A DNA stretch of 64,000 bases from assembly GCF_016086655.4 (NCBI RefSeq), contig NC_052137.2, positions 6,758,001 through 6,822,000 of the forward strand, written 5' to 3'. The DNA is from Lepeophtheirus salmonis (Eukaryota; Arthropoda; Copepoda; Siphonostomatoida; Caligidae). Of the stretch, positions 12,283 to 24,089 are shown in pieces. Each line of letters begins with the position of its first letter. Position 1 is the stretch's first letter. Both the position numbers and the translations under genes were made by a program. Under the pieces are notes generated by a model, which made no database searches, was not told the origin of the DNA, and saw only the letters and a list, made by a program, of their open reading frames with translations.

Positions 12283-12643
12283 TTGCTTTCATTGAAGAAG
12301 AAAATGAAAGATATACACCTACGTAGGTAGTCTATGGATTAAAAAATTATATCTACATATAAGAGGAAAGTGAAAAAGGAATTCTTTATTCTTTTCAATT
12401 ACAGAGTAGTATCCTTTGAGCCGGGCCCCTATCATGTGTTTTTAGTTATTATATTATTTGGTAACATTAATACTGATATTTAGGATATAAGTAGAAGTGG
12501 TAGAGTGGTGGTCTGAAAATTTCCCAACCTTACAAAGACACTTGACTTTTTGTCTGATTTTATTTCTCAAAAGAGTCTATTTATAACTCTATACAGTTCT
12601 CATAGCGATGGCTCCCATCTCTGTAACCCGTCCTTATAGCGCT
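12283..12643. other. Non-coding stretch
   Basis: No gene or repeat recognised. Confidence 0.5.
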
Positions 12644-13524
12644 CAGGGGCGTCTGCTCGATTATATAATATACTCTTTTTTTTTTTTTTTAATAGAAAAA
12701 ATTAATTTTTTAGATACAAATTTCAAAAATCGACAGCTATTAACGATCCTAATTTTTCGGAGAAAAAATTTCAAAAATATAAGTTGAAATATAAAATTTT
12801 TTGAATTTTAAAATTTCCATATAAAATTTGAGAAAAAACATTTTCAATATAAAAATTTTCAAATATCTACAGTTTTGTACAATAGAAGATTTTTTTTCGA
12901 AAAAAATTTCAAAAAAAAGTTTAGCTATAAAAATTTTTTTAAATACATTTCAGATATAAAAATTTTTCAAAAATCTACAATTGTGTACAAAAAATTTATT
13001 TTTTTGGAAAAAGATTTCAAAAATTAAGTTTAACTATAAAATTTTTTTTTTAAACATTTCAAATATTAAATTTTTTGTAGAAAAATTTCAAAGTTCTATA
13101 GTTATTTACAGAAAGTTAAAAAATATGAAAAATTGAAATTTTTTGAGACAAAAATAAAAACATTAAATTTTTTATATGAAAAAAAAGTTCAAATTTAAAT
13201 TTTTTGAAAAAACATTTGAAAAAAAAATTCCAAAATATACAGTTGTTCACAAAAAATTTCAAAAATTAAAGTTTAACTATAAAATTTTTGAAAAACATTT
13301 CAAATAAGAAAATTTTCTGGAGGAAAATTTCTAAATTCCATAGTTACCCACAGAAAGTTAAAAAAATACGAAAAAGGAAATTTTTTGAGATAAAATAGAA
13401 AAATTAGATTTTTCTATAAAAAAAGAAAAAAAATTCAAGTATTGAACTTTTTTGTAAAAATCAAAAATTCCATAATTAGGAGTAGGCTCCAGTCCCTCCA
13501 GCCCACCCCCTGTGGACACCCCTA
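12644..13524. mobile_element. A/T-unit TIR element, longest copy
   Basis: Same family as 9418 but inverted: left CAGGGGCGTCTGCTCG followed by TATATAAT; right end CCAGCCCACCCCCTGTGGAC then ACCCCT. The 881-bp interior is more than ten degenerate units with alternating A runs, T runs and a short CTACAGTTGT-type core. Flanks GCGCT and GTACT agree at three of five positions. No coding capacity. Confidence 0.65.
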
Positions 13525-14960
13525 GTACTCGACCTTTTTCTCTCCAAAATAATTGTTCATGAGATACTTTTCGTTTTTCGCTCAATGTCTCCGAGTTGGA
13601 TAGACTTAGTCACATCAAATGTTAGAGTAACAAGCCTTTATATGTGAGCTATTACATGAATCTATTTAAAGGTTACACCTTCAAAGACAAATATTTAATG
13701 ACTCCTTGATACTCGATTTTGTCTATTTTCACAAAAACACTCGCATCAAATACCTCAAACAATTGTTACATAAACCCGGTGAATCCAAAATGGCTGAATT
13801 ACTAAGTAACTGTCATTAAATGCTAGATATAAGCTAGTAAATAGCTAATATTTACAAATACTCCCAACGGTGGGTCGGAAACATTTCAAAGCCCCCTAAT
13901 TTACAATCAAATATTTGGTCCGTCAACACATTAGCATATTAGTATATTTTTTCTCAAAATTATGCATGGACTATATTTTTATTATTTGATGAATTATCCT
14001 CAATTTCTATCAACAAATTTTCTTATTAAACCTTTGGGTGTGTCGCAAATTACATTCTTAAAGTAACCAAAATTTACCATCACAATAAAACAATGATAAA
14101 TAGACATATTTTATTAGTAAGGGATCATATCTTGGGTAAATATTTATGTACCTTAAATCAATTAATGTTTTAAACAATAACTTAAGTTCTTGAACATCTT
14201 AATTCATCCCATAAATTTGAATACAATGCCCATAATTGATCTAAGTATGTCTATAAAGTATTTGGCTATTTGTATGTGATATAAAAAATATATGTAAATA
14301 TATTGAGATTTTGTCCTTTCCTTGATTTATATTCAATATTGTTTTTATGTTGACGTACCACAAATGTCAAATACAAAGGAAATAGTCAAAATTGATCGTC
14401 AGAAAGAAAAAAAACACAATGATAGATTATAGTTGAAAGCTTCTAGCAGGGCCTCTATTATTTTTTAAAATAAAATAAAGGTTTTAACCTCTATATAAAA
14501 TTCTTGCGTATATTTTTTCATATTACAAATTTGAATTAGTCGCCTATGATTGACTCAAATATGTCAATGAAGAATTGGGCTGTATGTATATATGAACCCA
14601 AAATAAGAATTGGCTTTTTCTTCTTTTATTGATTTTTGTTCAAGATTTTTTTTATGATGAGTCACCATCCATAACTTGTCATTCATTGAAAATAGAAGGG
14701 TAATCAGTTAATACCAACAAAAAATCTAGCAATTTATTGGCATTTACTTGATTTGATGATGACATGCTTGAGTGGTCGATAAAGTATTGACCTGAAAAGT
14801 GTCAGATGTGTTGACTTTTCTAACTTATATTTCATGCTAGGTTTCTTCAGTTGGATCCAATCCCATGATTGGAAATACATAAATATTTAAGTGAATGTCA
14901 CGTATCTAAGGATTAAGTAATTATTTGTGAGTGAGCTCATGATAAATGAAGAGTCACACT
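13525..14960. other. A/T-rich non-coding stretch
   Basis: No gene recognised. Fragments such as CCATAAATTTGAATACAATG with ATTGATCTAAGTATGTCTAT (about 14210-14260) recur loosely at 900, 14520 and 36840, so part of this is another old dispersed repeat. Confidence 0.45.
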
Positions 14961-14964
14961 GAGG

Positions 14965-15165
14965 AATTGTTTCGGAGCTATCTTCTATATTGTAAAGCAA
15001 ATATCTTCTAGGTATATTAATACAGCAAAGTTTATCTGTACGAATGTTGGAAGGAAAAACAGTCATTTTTAAGTTAAGAAATATCAATTTCATATTAATG
15101 AAATCTCGTAGGGGTTTTGCTGAAAGCGTTGAGCGTGTATACCAGGCGCACTGTAAATAGTGTTT
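14965..15165 (+). repeat. Dispersed GAGCTATCTTCTATATT... repeat
   Basis: Contains GGAGCTATCTTCTATATT followed by AAAGCAAATATCTTC, TTATCTGTACGAATG, CATATTAATGAAATCTCG and a GTGTATACCAGGCGCACTG block. Related to 5085, 16110-16150, 24880-25140 and 63540-63575. Non-coding. Confidence 0.5.
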
Positions 15166-15221
15166 TGCTTGAAGTATTGAGTCAATATATATAGGGGGCC
15201 CGTGTATAATGCTGCAATATG

Positions 15222-15850
15222 TATAGGGTTGGTAAAAAGTAATTTTGTATTTCTCGTCCATTTTTTTAACTACGTATACATTGTTCAGGATTAGTCTCAT
15301 CGGATCATATGGTACCATTAATTATTGTAAAGATTAATATCTTATAGGTTTAAAGTAAAGCAATCTAGAAAAATTGGAATGTTTAAGAGGTCAATACTCT
15401 TTTAGTTTGTGTTGCACAAAAGATATACGAGCAATTTATTTTCAACTTAATTCTGCCCTCTACTATGAATAACTCAACCGTTTGGGGAATAGAAGACAAC
15501 AAGATATCATCAAGACGATAAGGCCTGGTCGCATACATCTTTGATGACGCGCCAGAAGCTCAAAGACCTCATATAGGAATTTCTTATGCATCCAACCTAC
15601 AGATCATACCTGGCACCAATTGATTACCACCTGTTTCTGTCTATGACCTACGCGCTTCTGGCTACATATTTGGCCTCATTGGAGGCATGTGAAAATTGCT
15701 TGTTCCAGTTTCTTGCCAATGGGGACAAGGACTTCTACTAAAAGAGCATTATGAATTTGGATTCTCGTTGGCAACAAGCTATCAATCAGAACGGAGCCTA
15801 CTTGGCTTAAACTGGATGACTGTAATACTTCTAATTAAGAATTGAAATAA
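15222..15850 (+). mobile_element. Degenerate mariner with 5' end and C-terminal half
   Basis: The left end carries GGTAAAAAGTAATTTTGTAT. From about 15430 the + strand retains the track of a mariner C-terminus: a remnant of the second-Asp region, an ITTCFCL-like remnant of the third motif, and a tail like that in the copy at 29560-30311 (ends near TTGAAATAAAG). Many stops and shifts; a large internal part is missing. Confidence 0.5.
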
Positions 15851-16433
15851 AGAAAGAAGTACAAACGAAGAAATAACAATGCGATCATATTAAGAATATA
15901 TCGCATGTAGCATCAATCGTATGTAGTTTAGGCTTAGCGAGTTAACCTTCCAGAGACTAAAGTACTAATTATCTCATCATATCATATTTTTTGTTCCAAG
16001 TTCTGAATATTATTCTTTCATTTTCGAGGAGAGAACATATAAGCATAGAGTAACTACTTGTGAGTTTGCTCAAGAATAACAGAAAGTAATATTAATGAAT
16101 TCAAGGGGAGTTATCTTCTATATTTAAAAAAACAAAGTTTGTCTGTTGTTTGACTCTAAATAACTACGGGCAATTCTAGTTACTACCACTGGTTGATCTA
16201 AAAGTCTCAAATTTGGTACACATATTCCCAAACAAATTTAATATAAGATGTAATAGGATTTAAAAAAGTACATTAATACATAGCAATGGTTTTTACTCCT
16301 CCAAGGAAAATGGCTGAGAAATGATTCTTCATTCTCTTTTCGAAATAAACCCCATTAAAAGTTGCACATATGAAGGGTGTTGTTTTTGTTTGAGCATATG
16401 TAACTAAATAATTGTTTTAAAAGACTAGGTATA
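15851..16433. other. Non-coding stretch
   Basis: Contains one GAGTTATCTTCTATATT motif (about 16108-16125) followed by AAAGTTTGTCTG. No gene recognised. Confidence 0.5.
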
Positions 16434-17257
16434 CCATAAAGTAGTCCTTAAAAATCTAAATACTTTTAGTTTTCAACTTCAACAAGATATAATTTATTCA
16501 TTAACAATAGAATTTCAACAAAATTAATACTATAAATAGATGTGTGTCTGAGCTCTCTTAATAATTAATATAGCCACCCTTAGAGGCAATGATGGCTTCC
16601 AGGGGCGACAGAAGGCATAGCACCCTCTGTGGATATAATCCTTTGTTATAGCATTCCAGTACTGGTTCAGAGTGGCTTTGAGGCCTTTGTATGACGGACA
16701 CTGCAGGTCTTCCCCTCGAAATGCACCTAGAATATGTAGTCGAGGAGGTTTGCATCAGAGTTGTAGGGGCCAAAATTGTCAAAAAAAGAAGTTTAAAAGA
16801 CTATTGGAACGGAAAAATTGTTTTTTTATTGCTGGTGTCAAAAGGGGCTTCTCCACCCCCACAAGGCTCTTTCGACCCACTTTTTTTAATGGCTTTCAAG
16901 ACATTCTGATATGAAACCTCGAGGTCTCTTGCATTTTTCCTCATGGACTTGACGGGAATGGCCTGGGTTGTTGTCTTTCCCTCCTCAGATTCTAGTGAAG
17001 GCCTTTTTGACAGAGGCCTTCTTCCTCTCCAATGTTACTGACATTCTGACAGTTAGACGGTCAACCGCTTGGAGTTTGCGAATAGAAATTCATTCGTCAT
17101 TTTCTCGACTTGTATGTAAGTTAGAGAGCTCATATTTGTTTTGTTTTGTAACTAATAGTTAATGCTTAAATATATCAAAATATGAATTACTTTTAATTGC
17201 TCAACCTTAATTAATTATTCAATTAGTAAGTGTTCAGATTTCAATGGACTATCCAGT
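16434..17257 (-). mobile_element. Internally deleted Tc1-like element
   Basis: Ends are degenerate inverted repeats (left AGTCCTTAAAAATCTAAATAC; right ATGGACTATCCAGTA) next to TA. Minus strand carries a decayed HTH region (LTVRMSV, then LERKKA, then the KAIKK and GGGEAPFDTS tracks), which jumps directly to a segment near the third acid (DANLLDYIF in a shifted frame). First and second catalytic Asp are missing. Same deletion as the copies at 1, 27423, 33254 and 42840. Confidence 0.6.
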
Positions 17258-17309
17258 ACAATATACATAGAAAAATACCTACAGTTGTATATATTTAACT
17301 TATTAGTTT

Positions 17310-18200
17310 GGTCCGAAATTATTGAGACTGCCCCAGTAAGACAAGAAATTACATTCAAAAGATTAGAAGAAGTACTCAATCATGTCACATAGTCTCCTCC
17401 GGCTTGGATAACGTCATGACTATTGTTCTACAACTCCCACAACTGATTGGAGAGCTCCTCTTTGTTCAATAACTGCATTACCCGCTGAACGCCACGTACG
17501 AGGTCTTCATGGCTATCAAAATCGTATTTCAAGAGCAAGTGCTTCAGCTTACGGAAGACAAATCGGTCACAGAGATTGAGATCCAGGCTGTAGGGAAGAT
17601 CGTTTCCACCTTTCTCCGTGTTAACAACAGCACTTTACTTACTCATCCTTGTTGGTCTGAGAGAAAGAATGGGGTACTCACATGCTGAGGAGGTATTTTA
17701 AGGGGAGATCATCAGTGGGGATTCCAAAAATCTCTGAGGGTAGTAGGATAAGCTCCGGTGAGACCTCTTAAACGCTCAATCTGGGTTTGTTCTTTACCAG
17801 GTCCTTCACTTGGGCGATGTTGATGGGGTTCCTTGTCTCCTAGGGATGTCCTGATGAAACACCTTTTTTTAGCTTAAAAGTGCTATCCCAGGTCTCACTA
17901 GCCCACCAAAGGATGGTTGCACAAATACGGCAGGCATCTGGGTACACGATAGTGAGGTTGGTGTGGATCTCAGACACAATTTAGTACAGAATTTAGTCTA
18001 TCAAAAAGTAAGAATGAAAATTGTGAGTCTCCATGTTGAATAACGAATGGAGAAACATGTGCAATTGTGGTATGTAAACATTAGCTATTGAGTCTCTGAA
18101 TATCTATGCAATGTTTTCCACCATAAAATTTATTAGAAATCGATGCTGGTTGACTTTTGTTGCTAACTCTTCTCCTTTCCTATTTTTATACTTCATAAAA
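17310..18200 (-). pseudogene. Tc1/mariner transposase, HTH plus C-terminus
   Basis: On the minus strand the N-terminal half (about 18180-17690) matches the copy at 11551-11937: ATI.RWASE, STGHPQETRNP, KDLVKNKPRLSV, then SLSQTNKD. After a deletion the C-terminal half (17620-17370) reads PYSLDLNLCDRFVFRKLKHL, which places the third catalytic acid at LCDRF, followed by SHEDLVRGVQRVMQLLNKEE and a final AGGDYV. The first two catalytic Asp motifs are lost. Left border about TTGGTCCGAAATTATTGAGA. Confidence 0.65.
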
Positions 18201-18394
18201 TACACTTAAAGGCCCATAATTACTCAAGATACTTGAGTCAGTTATACTCTTTGATTTCACATTTGTGTGATAAGTTAAAATAGCCGACAATTTAAGCGAT
18301 TTCATTTCATATTTATTTTATACATATTCTATGCATATTGCCTCAAAAATGTTTCATTTCAATAAAATATATCAGTGCCGTCCAAAAAGAGTTT

Positions 18395-18500
18395 TGAAGT
18401 ATATCGTATGATCCGATGTGACCAGTAAGGTACAAGATAATACTTAGTTGAAAAAAAGGACGGGAAATACAAAATTATATTTTTACTCAACCTAATATTT
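18395..18500 (-). mobile_element. Mariner 5'-end fragment
   Basis: Inverted copy of the terminal block at 11262 and 15222: GTATGATCCGATGTGACCAG, then AATACTTAGTTGAAAAAAAG and GGGAAATACAAAATTATA. No coding part attached. Confidence 0.55.
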
Positions 18501-18723
18501 TGTATAACTCTTTATATATCTTCAGTTATACTTTAATTATAGTCCAACAAGGCCTTACACTTATAATTCATCAGCGTTACTTGCCGTCATTCATATAAGT
18601 TCTCTCCTCAAGAATTAAACAATAATGATAAAAGCTTTCGAAAATAGAAAAAAACAAATATTTTATTATAACATTATTTTTATCTATGCTCATAAAACAT
18701 AACAGATGCATTCATTTATTAAT

Positions 18724-19572
18724 CTACCGGGTGGAAACTTGAGACGTACACTCCTGGAAAGAAAAAAGAAAATAGTCTGTTCATCTTTAATTATACATCT
18801 AACAAAGAGGTATCTTTTTCTGATACAAAGCCAATATCAAATTGATTTAATCTATTTAGTGGCCTCACAGATGGAGACAAGTCTCTTGCGAAAAGAGTTA
18901 CAAGTATTTCGAATGAAGTTCTAATCCATAACAGCACCCTCCTCATCAATGGAGACCTTTATGGCTTCAACATGTGGTGACAGATGTTATAGTCTCTTCT
19001 CTTGATGCGTTGCCAGAATAAAAAGTCGAGAGGATTGAAATCCGGACGGATTGGAGGTTACATTGTCTTGTCTCAGAAAGCAATGTTGTTAGCTAAAAAG
19101 TTCTGAGTAATTTTCGTGGTCTGAGCAGGAGCCCATCCTGCTAAAGACGACGTTGTAGTGGGGGAAATTTTCTTGTACCCAGGGGAGCAGTTTGCTATGA
19201 GCCTGTAACTCTCCGGAAACCAGATCAGGGGCTTCATTGAGAGCAAAATGATTAGTTTTTTTCCAGAGCTCTCCTACCTTTCTATGGTTTTGTTTTGGTC
19301 TAGCCTCTTCTTAACATTTTAGATGGTCTTTTGAGCCATTCCTGTCAGCCTGGCCACCTTTGTTGGAGTGTTACCCGGACGAAGAAGAATTGATACCTTA
19401 ACCCTTGAATGTCACTGCGACGTCATTTCTCATCCGATTTTTAAAAAATCAAGCAGCAGGTATTTGAAGTACATGGCTACTTATTCAGTTACAGACGTTT
19501 CTAATTTCATGATAGAGAACCTCTTAAATCAATGTAATACAACTGTGTAAAGTTTCAAGTTTCCACTCCGTA
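18724..19572 (-). mobile_element. Tc1-like element with TIRs and broken transposase
   Basis: Inverted ends TACCGGGTGGAAACTTGAG (left) and the inverse of TACGGAGTGGAAACTTGAA (right). Minus strand keeps an HTH (ILLRPGNTPTKVARLTGMAQ, then KKRLDQNKTIER), then, after an internal deletion, HSKLLPWVQENFPHYNVVF, the second-Asp track (QDGAPAQTTK in a shifted frame), the PDFNPLDFLFW track, and an intact-looking C-terminus VEAIKVSIDEE then FIRNTCNSFRKRL. Several frameshifts and stops. Confidence 0.7.
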
Positions 19573-19989
19573 AGTTTGAGTACTAGGTGTATAAAACATT
19601 CCCTGGCTACAAAAATTGAACAACAATTAATTGAGTGATTGCATCATATAGAATATTGGAGCAAATATCGAAATTTCTAATAACTTTCTCAGTATCGATA
19701 CAATGCATATATTAGATTTTTTGCCCAATATATCGTTTTTTCGATTTCGATCCCATATATCCCCCCCCTCCCGTTTAGTAACTACAAATCCATCAATTAT
19801 AACTTATTAACCAAATCGACAGTACATACAGCAAATTAAAAACACTTTCACATCATATTTATCGTAATCCAAAATATGACTGTTTATATAAACATATTCA
19901 TGTATTAAAAAAAATATCCAATACATTATATTTTATGTTCTAGAAAACTGGTTCGATTTTCAACATTTTCCAAATATCGATAACAGGGA
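19573..19989. other. Non-coding stretch
   Basis: TATCGAT-rich A/T sequence around 19660-19760. No gene recognised. Confidence 0.45.
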
Positions 19990-20690
19990 GTATGGAAAAG
20001 TTGGCATATTGTATGACAATTATATATGCAAAATTTCATTTTTCTACGATGTCATTTTAAGGTAGCAAATATTGTGCAAAGTTTGAAAGAAGACAATAGT
20101 TCTTTATTTCCCCAGTAGGGGCTATAATACAGCATTCATCATTATTATCTATTTATTAGTGATGAAAGACATTATTCTAGCCTATAAAAATGTAAATAAA
20201 GTATTTTTCTGAACCAACACTATTGAGTAAAAAGAGAAAATACCATAAAAAATTGTTAATCTTTCCTTTTTTTAAATATAAGGAAAAGGGTGCGCACTAT
20301 ACGTGGATCAAGAAATTTTACAAACTTATTTTTTTCTTTTTTGATCCATAGGAAAATTAAAAAAAAACCTTTTTAAACACTTTTTTTAGGTTGAAAAATG
20401 TCTATCAAAATGACTAAAAAATTTCCTCTTAGTATCTATATTAACTAAGTAAAGAGTGTTTATCTTTTTCCATAATTTAATCGAGATGTGCGACCTAAAA
20501 ATTACTATGCAGGACAATGCATTTTACATTGGTTATTTCAATATCATATTAAGACTTTTTATGTTATAGTTTATGTAAATTCAATAGTAATAGCCACATA
20601 TTTTATCGAAATTCTGATATTATTACAAAAAATTTCACAAATACAAAAAGAAACAAATGAGTTAATAATTATTTTTCCTCCTTTGCTCTT
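19990..20690 (+). repeat. About 500-bp dispersed repeat, copy A
   Basis: Aligns collinearly with 51040-51490: ATATGCAAATTTCATT-type start, GATGTCATTTTAAGGTA, GTTCTTTATTT, TTATTCTAGCCTATAAA, AAAAAGAGAAAA, a CGCACTATACGTGGATCA block and TTTTTTTGATCCATAGG. The two copies differ by many substitutions. No shared open frame. The 3' limit is uncertain. Confidence 0.6.
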
Positions 20691-21015
20691 CAGTGTACTG
20701 CAGTAATTCTATTTCCTCTCTTCTTTTTCTTTCCATCACTTTCCCTTCTCTTTTCTGACGTCACAGCGCGGGAATCTTGTTCTTTTATGATAATTAATAA
20801 CCGAGGAAGTAGGCATCCCGAGTCCCTCTGGTATAGAGGATTCCCAGGTCCGTCGGTAAGCTTTATACACCGTTCATCATTTTCCTGTAATCTCCGACTG
20901 GGCAGAGATGGCTTTTAGGGTCTCCATTGAGTGGAGTACATACTCTTCCAGCCTTGTTGGAATAGGAAATATTTTATTTTTAACTCCGTCTATTATCCCC
21001 TGGAATTTAGAGATA
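20691..21015. other. Non-coding stretch
   Basis: Pyrimidine-rich run (CTCTTCTTTTTCTTTCC) and TGACGTCA, then somewhat GC-richer DNA to 20900 without a recognisable frame. Confidence 0.4.
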
Positions 21016-21901
21016 GGGGTGATTCAAAACGAGCAGTTTTTGGATTGTAGAAATAAAACACATAAAATATTATATTATGGTCAAAACTTTATTATGAATC
21101 GAAAAAATAATCCTTTACAATTATTTCTAGAAAATAATCCCCTTCATATGTTGGCCGCAACTGGCCTTTAAATGGTCCATTCTTTCGCACCAATTTTCGC
21201 TGACACGTTCGAGCATTGTGACCGGAATCTCACGAATAATTCGCTCCATAATTGCTTCCGATGCTTCAATCGTCGCTGGTTTATCCACATAGACTTTTGC
21301 TTTTACGTAGCCCCAAAGAAAAACGTCCAAAGGTGTGATATCGCACGATCTCGGTGGCCAATTCAACGGGCCAAAACGTGAAATTATTTGCTCACCAAAA
21401 TGATGTCCCACTAAATCCATTGTTAGGCGTGCTGTGTGGCAAGTGGCACTGTTTTGGTGGAACCAAATATCGTGGAGACCTTGCACTTCAATTTGAGGTA
21501 CAAAAAGCCTGTTACCATGGCGAATCTATTCTTCACGATCTTCGGCTACACTCTCGGCTACGGCCGCAATATTTTCTATGCTGCAAGCTGTACGTGGTCT
21601 ACCATACGACGGGACATCCCAGCAAGTTGCCGCCCCTTCAAATTTTTCGATTATTCTGCGAATTGTGGATTCTGAAGGTCGAGTATGTGGACCATAAGTT
21701 GGGTGTAATTTACGAAAAACTTCTTTCATAGAACGCGGATTTTCATAGTACAATTTGTACACGTTGTTGTGGCGTATATCTTTCCATGAAGAATTGTAAA
21801 ACAATGCTGAGTAAAAATGACGTATGAATTTGACAGAACTACTTGGGTGCCCCTGTCAAAAAATCCATACTGGAAAAAAGTGCTCGTTTTGAATCACCCG
21901 T
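21016..21901 (-). mobile_element. Mariner-like DD41D element, internally deleted
   Basis: Ends are inverted repeats (left GGGGTGATTCAAAACGAGCA, right its inverse with GGGTGATTCAAAACGAGCA) beside TA on both sides. Minus strand: residues from 21804 to 21526 form the paired HTH (FYNSSWKDIRHNN, MKEVFRKL, RPSESTIRRIIEKFE, SIENIAAVAESVAED). After a deletion that removes the first catalytic Asp, the frame 21486-21127 gives WFHQNSATCHTA, NWPPRSCDITPLDVFLWGYV and the normal C-terminus. The second catalytic Asp is Asn (HQNSAT). Forty-one residues lie between it and the last Asp. The element cannot encode an active enzyme. Confidence 0.85.
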
Positions 21902-23187
21902 TATACTCAATCTTCAGGCCCTTTTTGTACTTCGAAGACGTTACTACGAGCCAATCTAAAGCGCTGGGTTCTTGGCCTTTCTTTTCACGGATGATAAAGT
22001 CCACCATTTTAACAGTAATAGAGAAAATATATATGTGCAAAATTTCATAAAAATAACTCTATTTTTCTCAAGGGCACTTGTAGTATCTATTTTATAACAC
22101 GCCCGTTTACTACTGTTGTGCTATGCCAAATTTATTGGAACTTTCCTAAGAAGGTCGATGGTTTAATATGGCAAATAAGATTTAATAAATATCTATCAAG
22201 AATCATTGCATAACTCTTGAAAAAAATATTCCCATTTTCATTAAAATGAAATATTATTTCCGTTGTGTTGTTGGTTGTTTATTCATTCAATTCCAGTCAT
22301 AGGACTTTCGCTCCTTAAAATCAGTTCTAAGTACCGTCAGTCTTTGGGATCGGTCATAATCTATGGCAATGGCTACGGTTCGGAAGAGATAGAAAATGCA
22401 TTGATATTTGTATAGATGCTCCAACATTTTTCCATTGAGAGAAATGAGATAAAATCAAAACTGGTTTTATTTTTTGGTTTTTTCATCTTAATGTGGCTTT
22501 CTTGAAACTGCCAAATTTATTCCTGTGATACTCATCATTTTTACAAGCAAATTTTCTGCTCTGGCTCAATTATGATTCGAAGCGCATGATCATCATTAGT
22601 TTCACATCACTCTCATCCACAAAAAAAAAAACCCAAAAAATTAATTTTTGTTTTTTGAATCTTTTATTTTTCTGTGTGGATTTTTGAAAAAAAATTCAGA
22701 CAAATCCATATTTTGGTTGGGCCGTGACTAAAGTACATACAGACATTCACATTTAGTATATCGATGCAATATAATTAGTGTTGTGTTGGTCCTTATTTAT
22801 TCGGTCCAGTCCGGTCCCATCCAGTTCAGTTCATTATATTTAGAATAATTTATATAACAAAATAAAAAGTTTGTATTACATAGCATTACGATGATCGGTC
22901 CTGAGACTGTCCTTGGGCCTAAATAACAATAGCATTGTGTCAGTCCCTACTTATTTGGTCTGGACCAGTCCTAGAACCGTACCTTATGGCGGTTTGTTCT
23001 TGGAATTTTCTCATAAAAATGTCGATCTTTATTAAGCCAAGTAAAATATATTAAATATTTAGCAAGAATTATGCAATATTTTTTGATTTCATCAAAATAT
23101 AATCAAAAGAAATTATATTTTAACTCAGTTATATAATTTATTCTAATATTTTCCTTAGAGAATCATAAAAATATGAGAAACTTTGTG
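21902..23187. other. Non-coding stretch with GGTCC repeat
   Basis: At 22785-23000 the repeat TTGGTCCTTATTTATTCGG, GTCCAGTCCGGTCCCATCC, then ATCGGTCCTGAGACTGTCC. No gene recognised. Confidence 0.5.
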
Positions 23188-23635
23188 CGAAAACGCAAGC
23201 TCAGCGGCTGAAAATGGCAATAGTGTTCATTGTCCTAATATTGTAACAGGCAGTATTTTGTTTTCGATTCTATTGTGGTAATTTTAAATGTCAACGAAAT
23301 TCTGACAAATATAAAATCCTCGAGTTCAATCGTCATGTAAATACTGTTTCGATTACCTAAATGTTATTTTTTTTTCTGGAAATCCTTTAAAATCAGAAAA
23401 GAGAAAATAGTACATGGTTTATAGGTTGTTTTTTTTAACAATGCCAAACGCAAGCCAGGGGCTGAAAATGTAAATAGTGTTTATGGGCCTGAAAGTGAAA
23501 AAGACAATCATGCAATATCTTGGTTTGGATTCCGTTGTGGTAATTTTAAATGTCAACGATGCACCATGCTATGGAAGGCCAATTGTCGAAAATCTAGATA
23601 ATATAATAGAAATCGTCAATTAATGATTGTTTTTT
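23188..23635 (+). pseudogene. Two mariner transposase N-terminal remnants in tandem
   Basis: Copies at about 23188-23360 and 23440-23635, same segment and orientation as 7546-8060. The second retains AENVNSVYGPE, then DNHA and GNF-DV tracks and the following GRPIVENLDNI-like track in shifted frames. No catalytic region. Confidence 0.6.
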
Positions 23636-24089
23636 TTAAGTGATTAAAAATAATAATTTTTTTTGATACACCTGTACGGATGAGGCACATAACTTATTTA
23701 CAAAAAAATTAAAAGTAAACTCAGCCAGAAAAAATGAGATATCAGTCTGAAAATTGGGGAAAAATATTCACACCACCTGGCTAAGAAATTTACTAGCACC
23801 AACACGGAGTAGAATCCTTGAATCAATCTATCTAAGTGAATGATTAATAAAGTATATATATAGAGTAAATTAGTACATTGTACACATGGAGGGAAGAAAA
23901 AAAAGAGATAATTAGAGTATTTTCAGGATATGAAATATAGAAATAGCATGTCCTATTTCTTGGCATGTTGTTATGAATGAAAGAAAAAAGTAGTACCTAT
24001 TGTGTACCATATACAAAAAGTGTTGGAAAACTTTTAAAGATCGAATTTAATGTTCGGTTTAGTCTTAAATAATTTTTATAGACCAATTC
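23636..24089. other. Non-coding stretch
   Basis: No gene or repeat recognised. Confidence 0.45.

Noticed and set aside
14887..15318. 143-codon minus-strand frame
   Set aside because: Spans two different dispersed repeats and a mariner terminal block; no domain.
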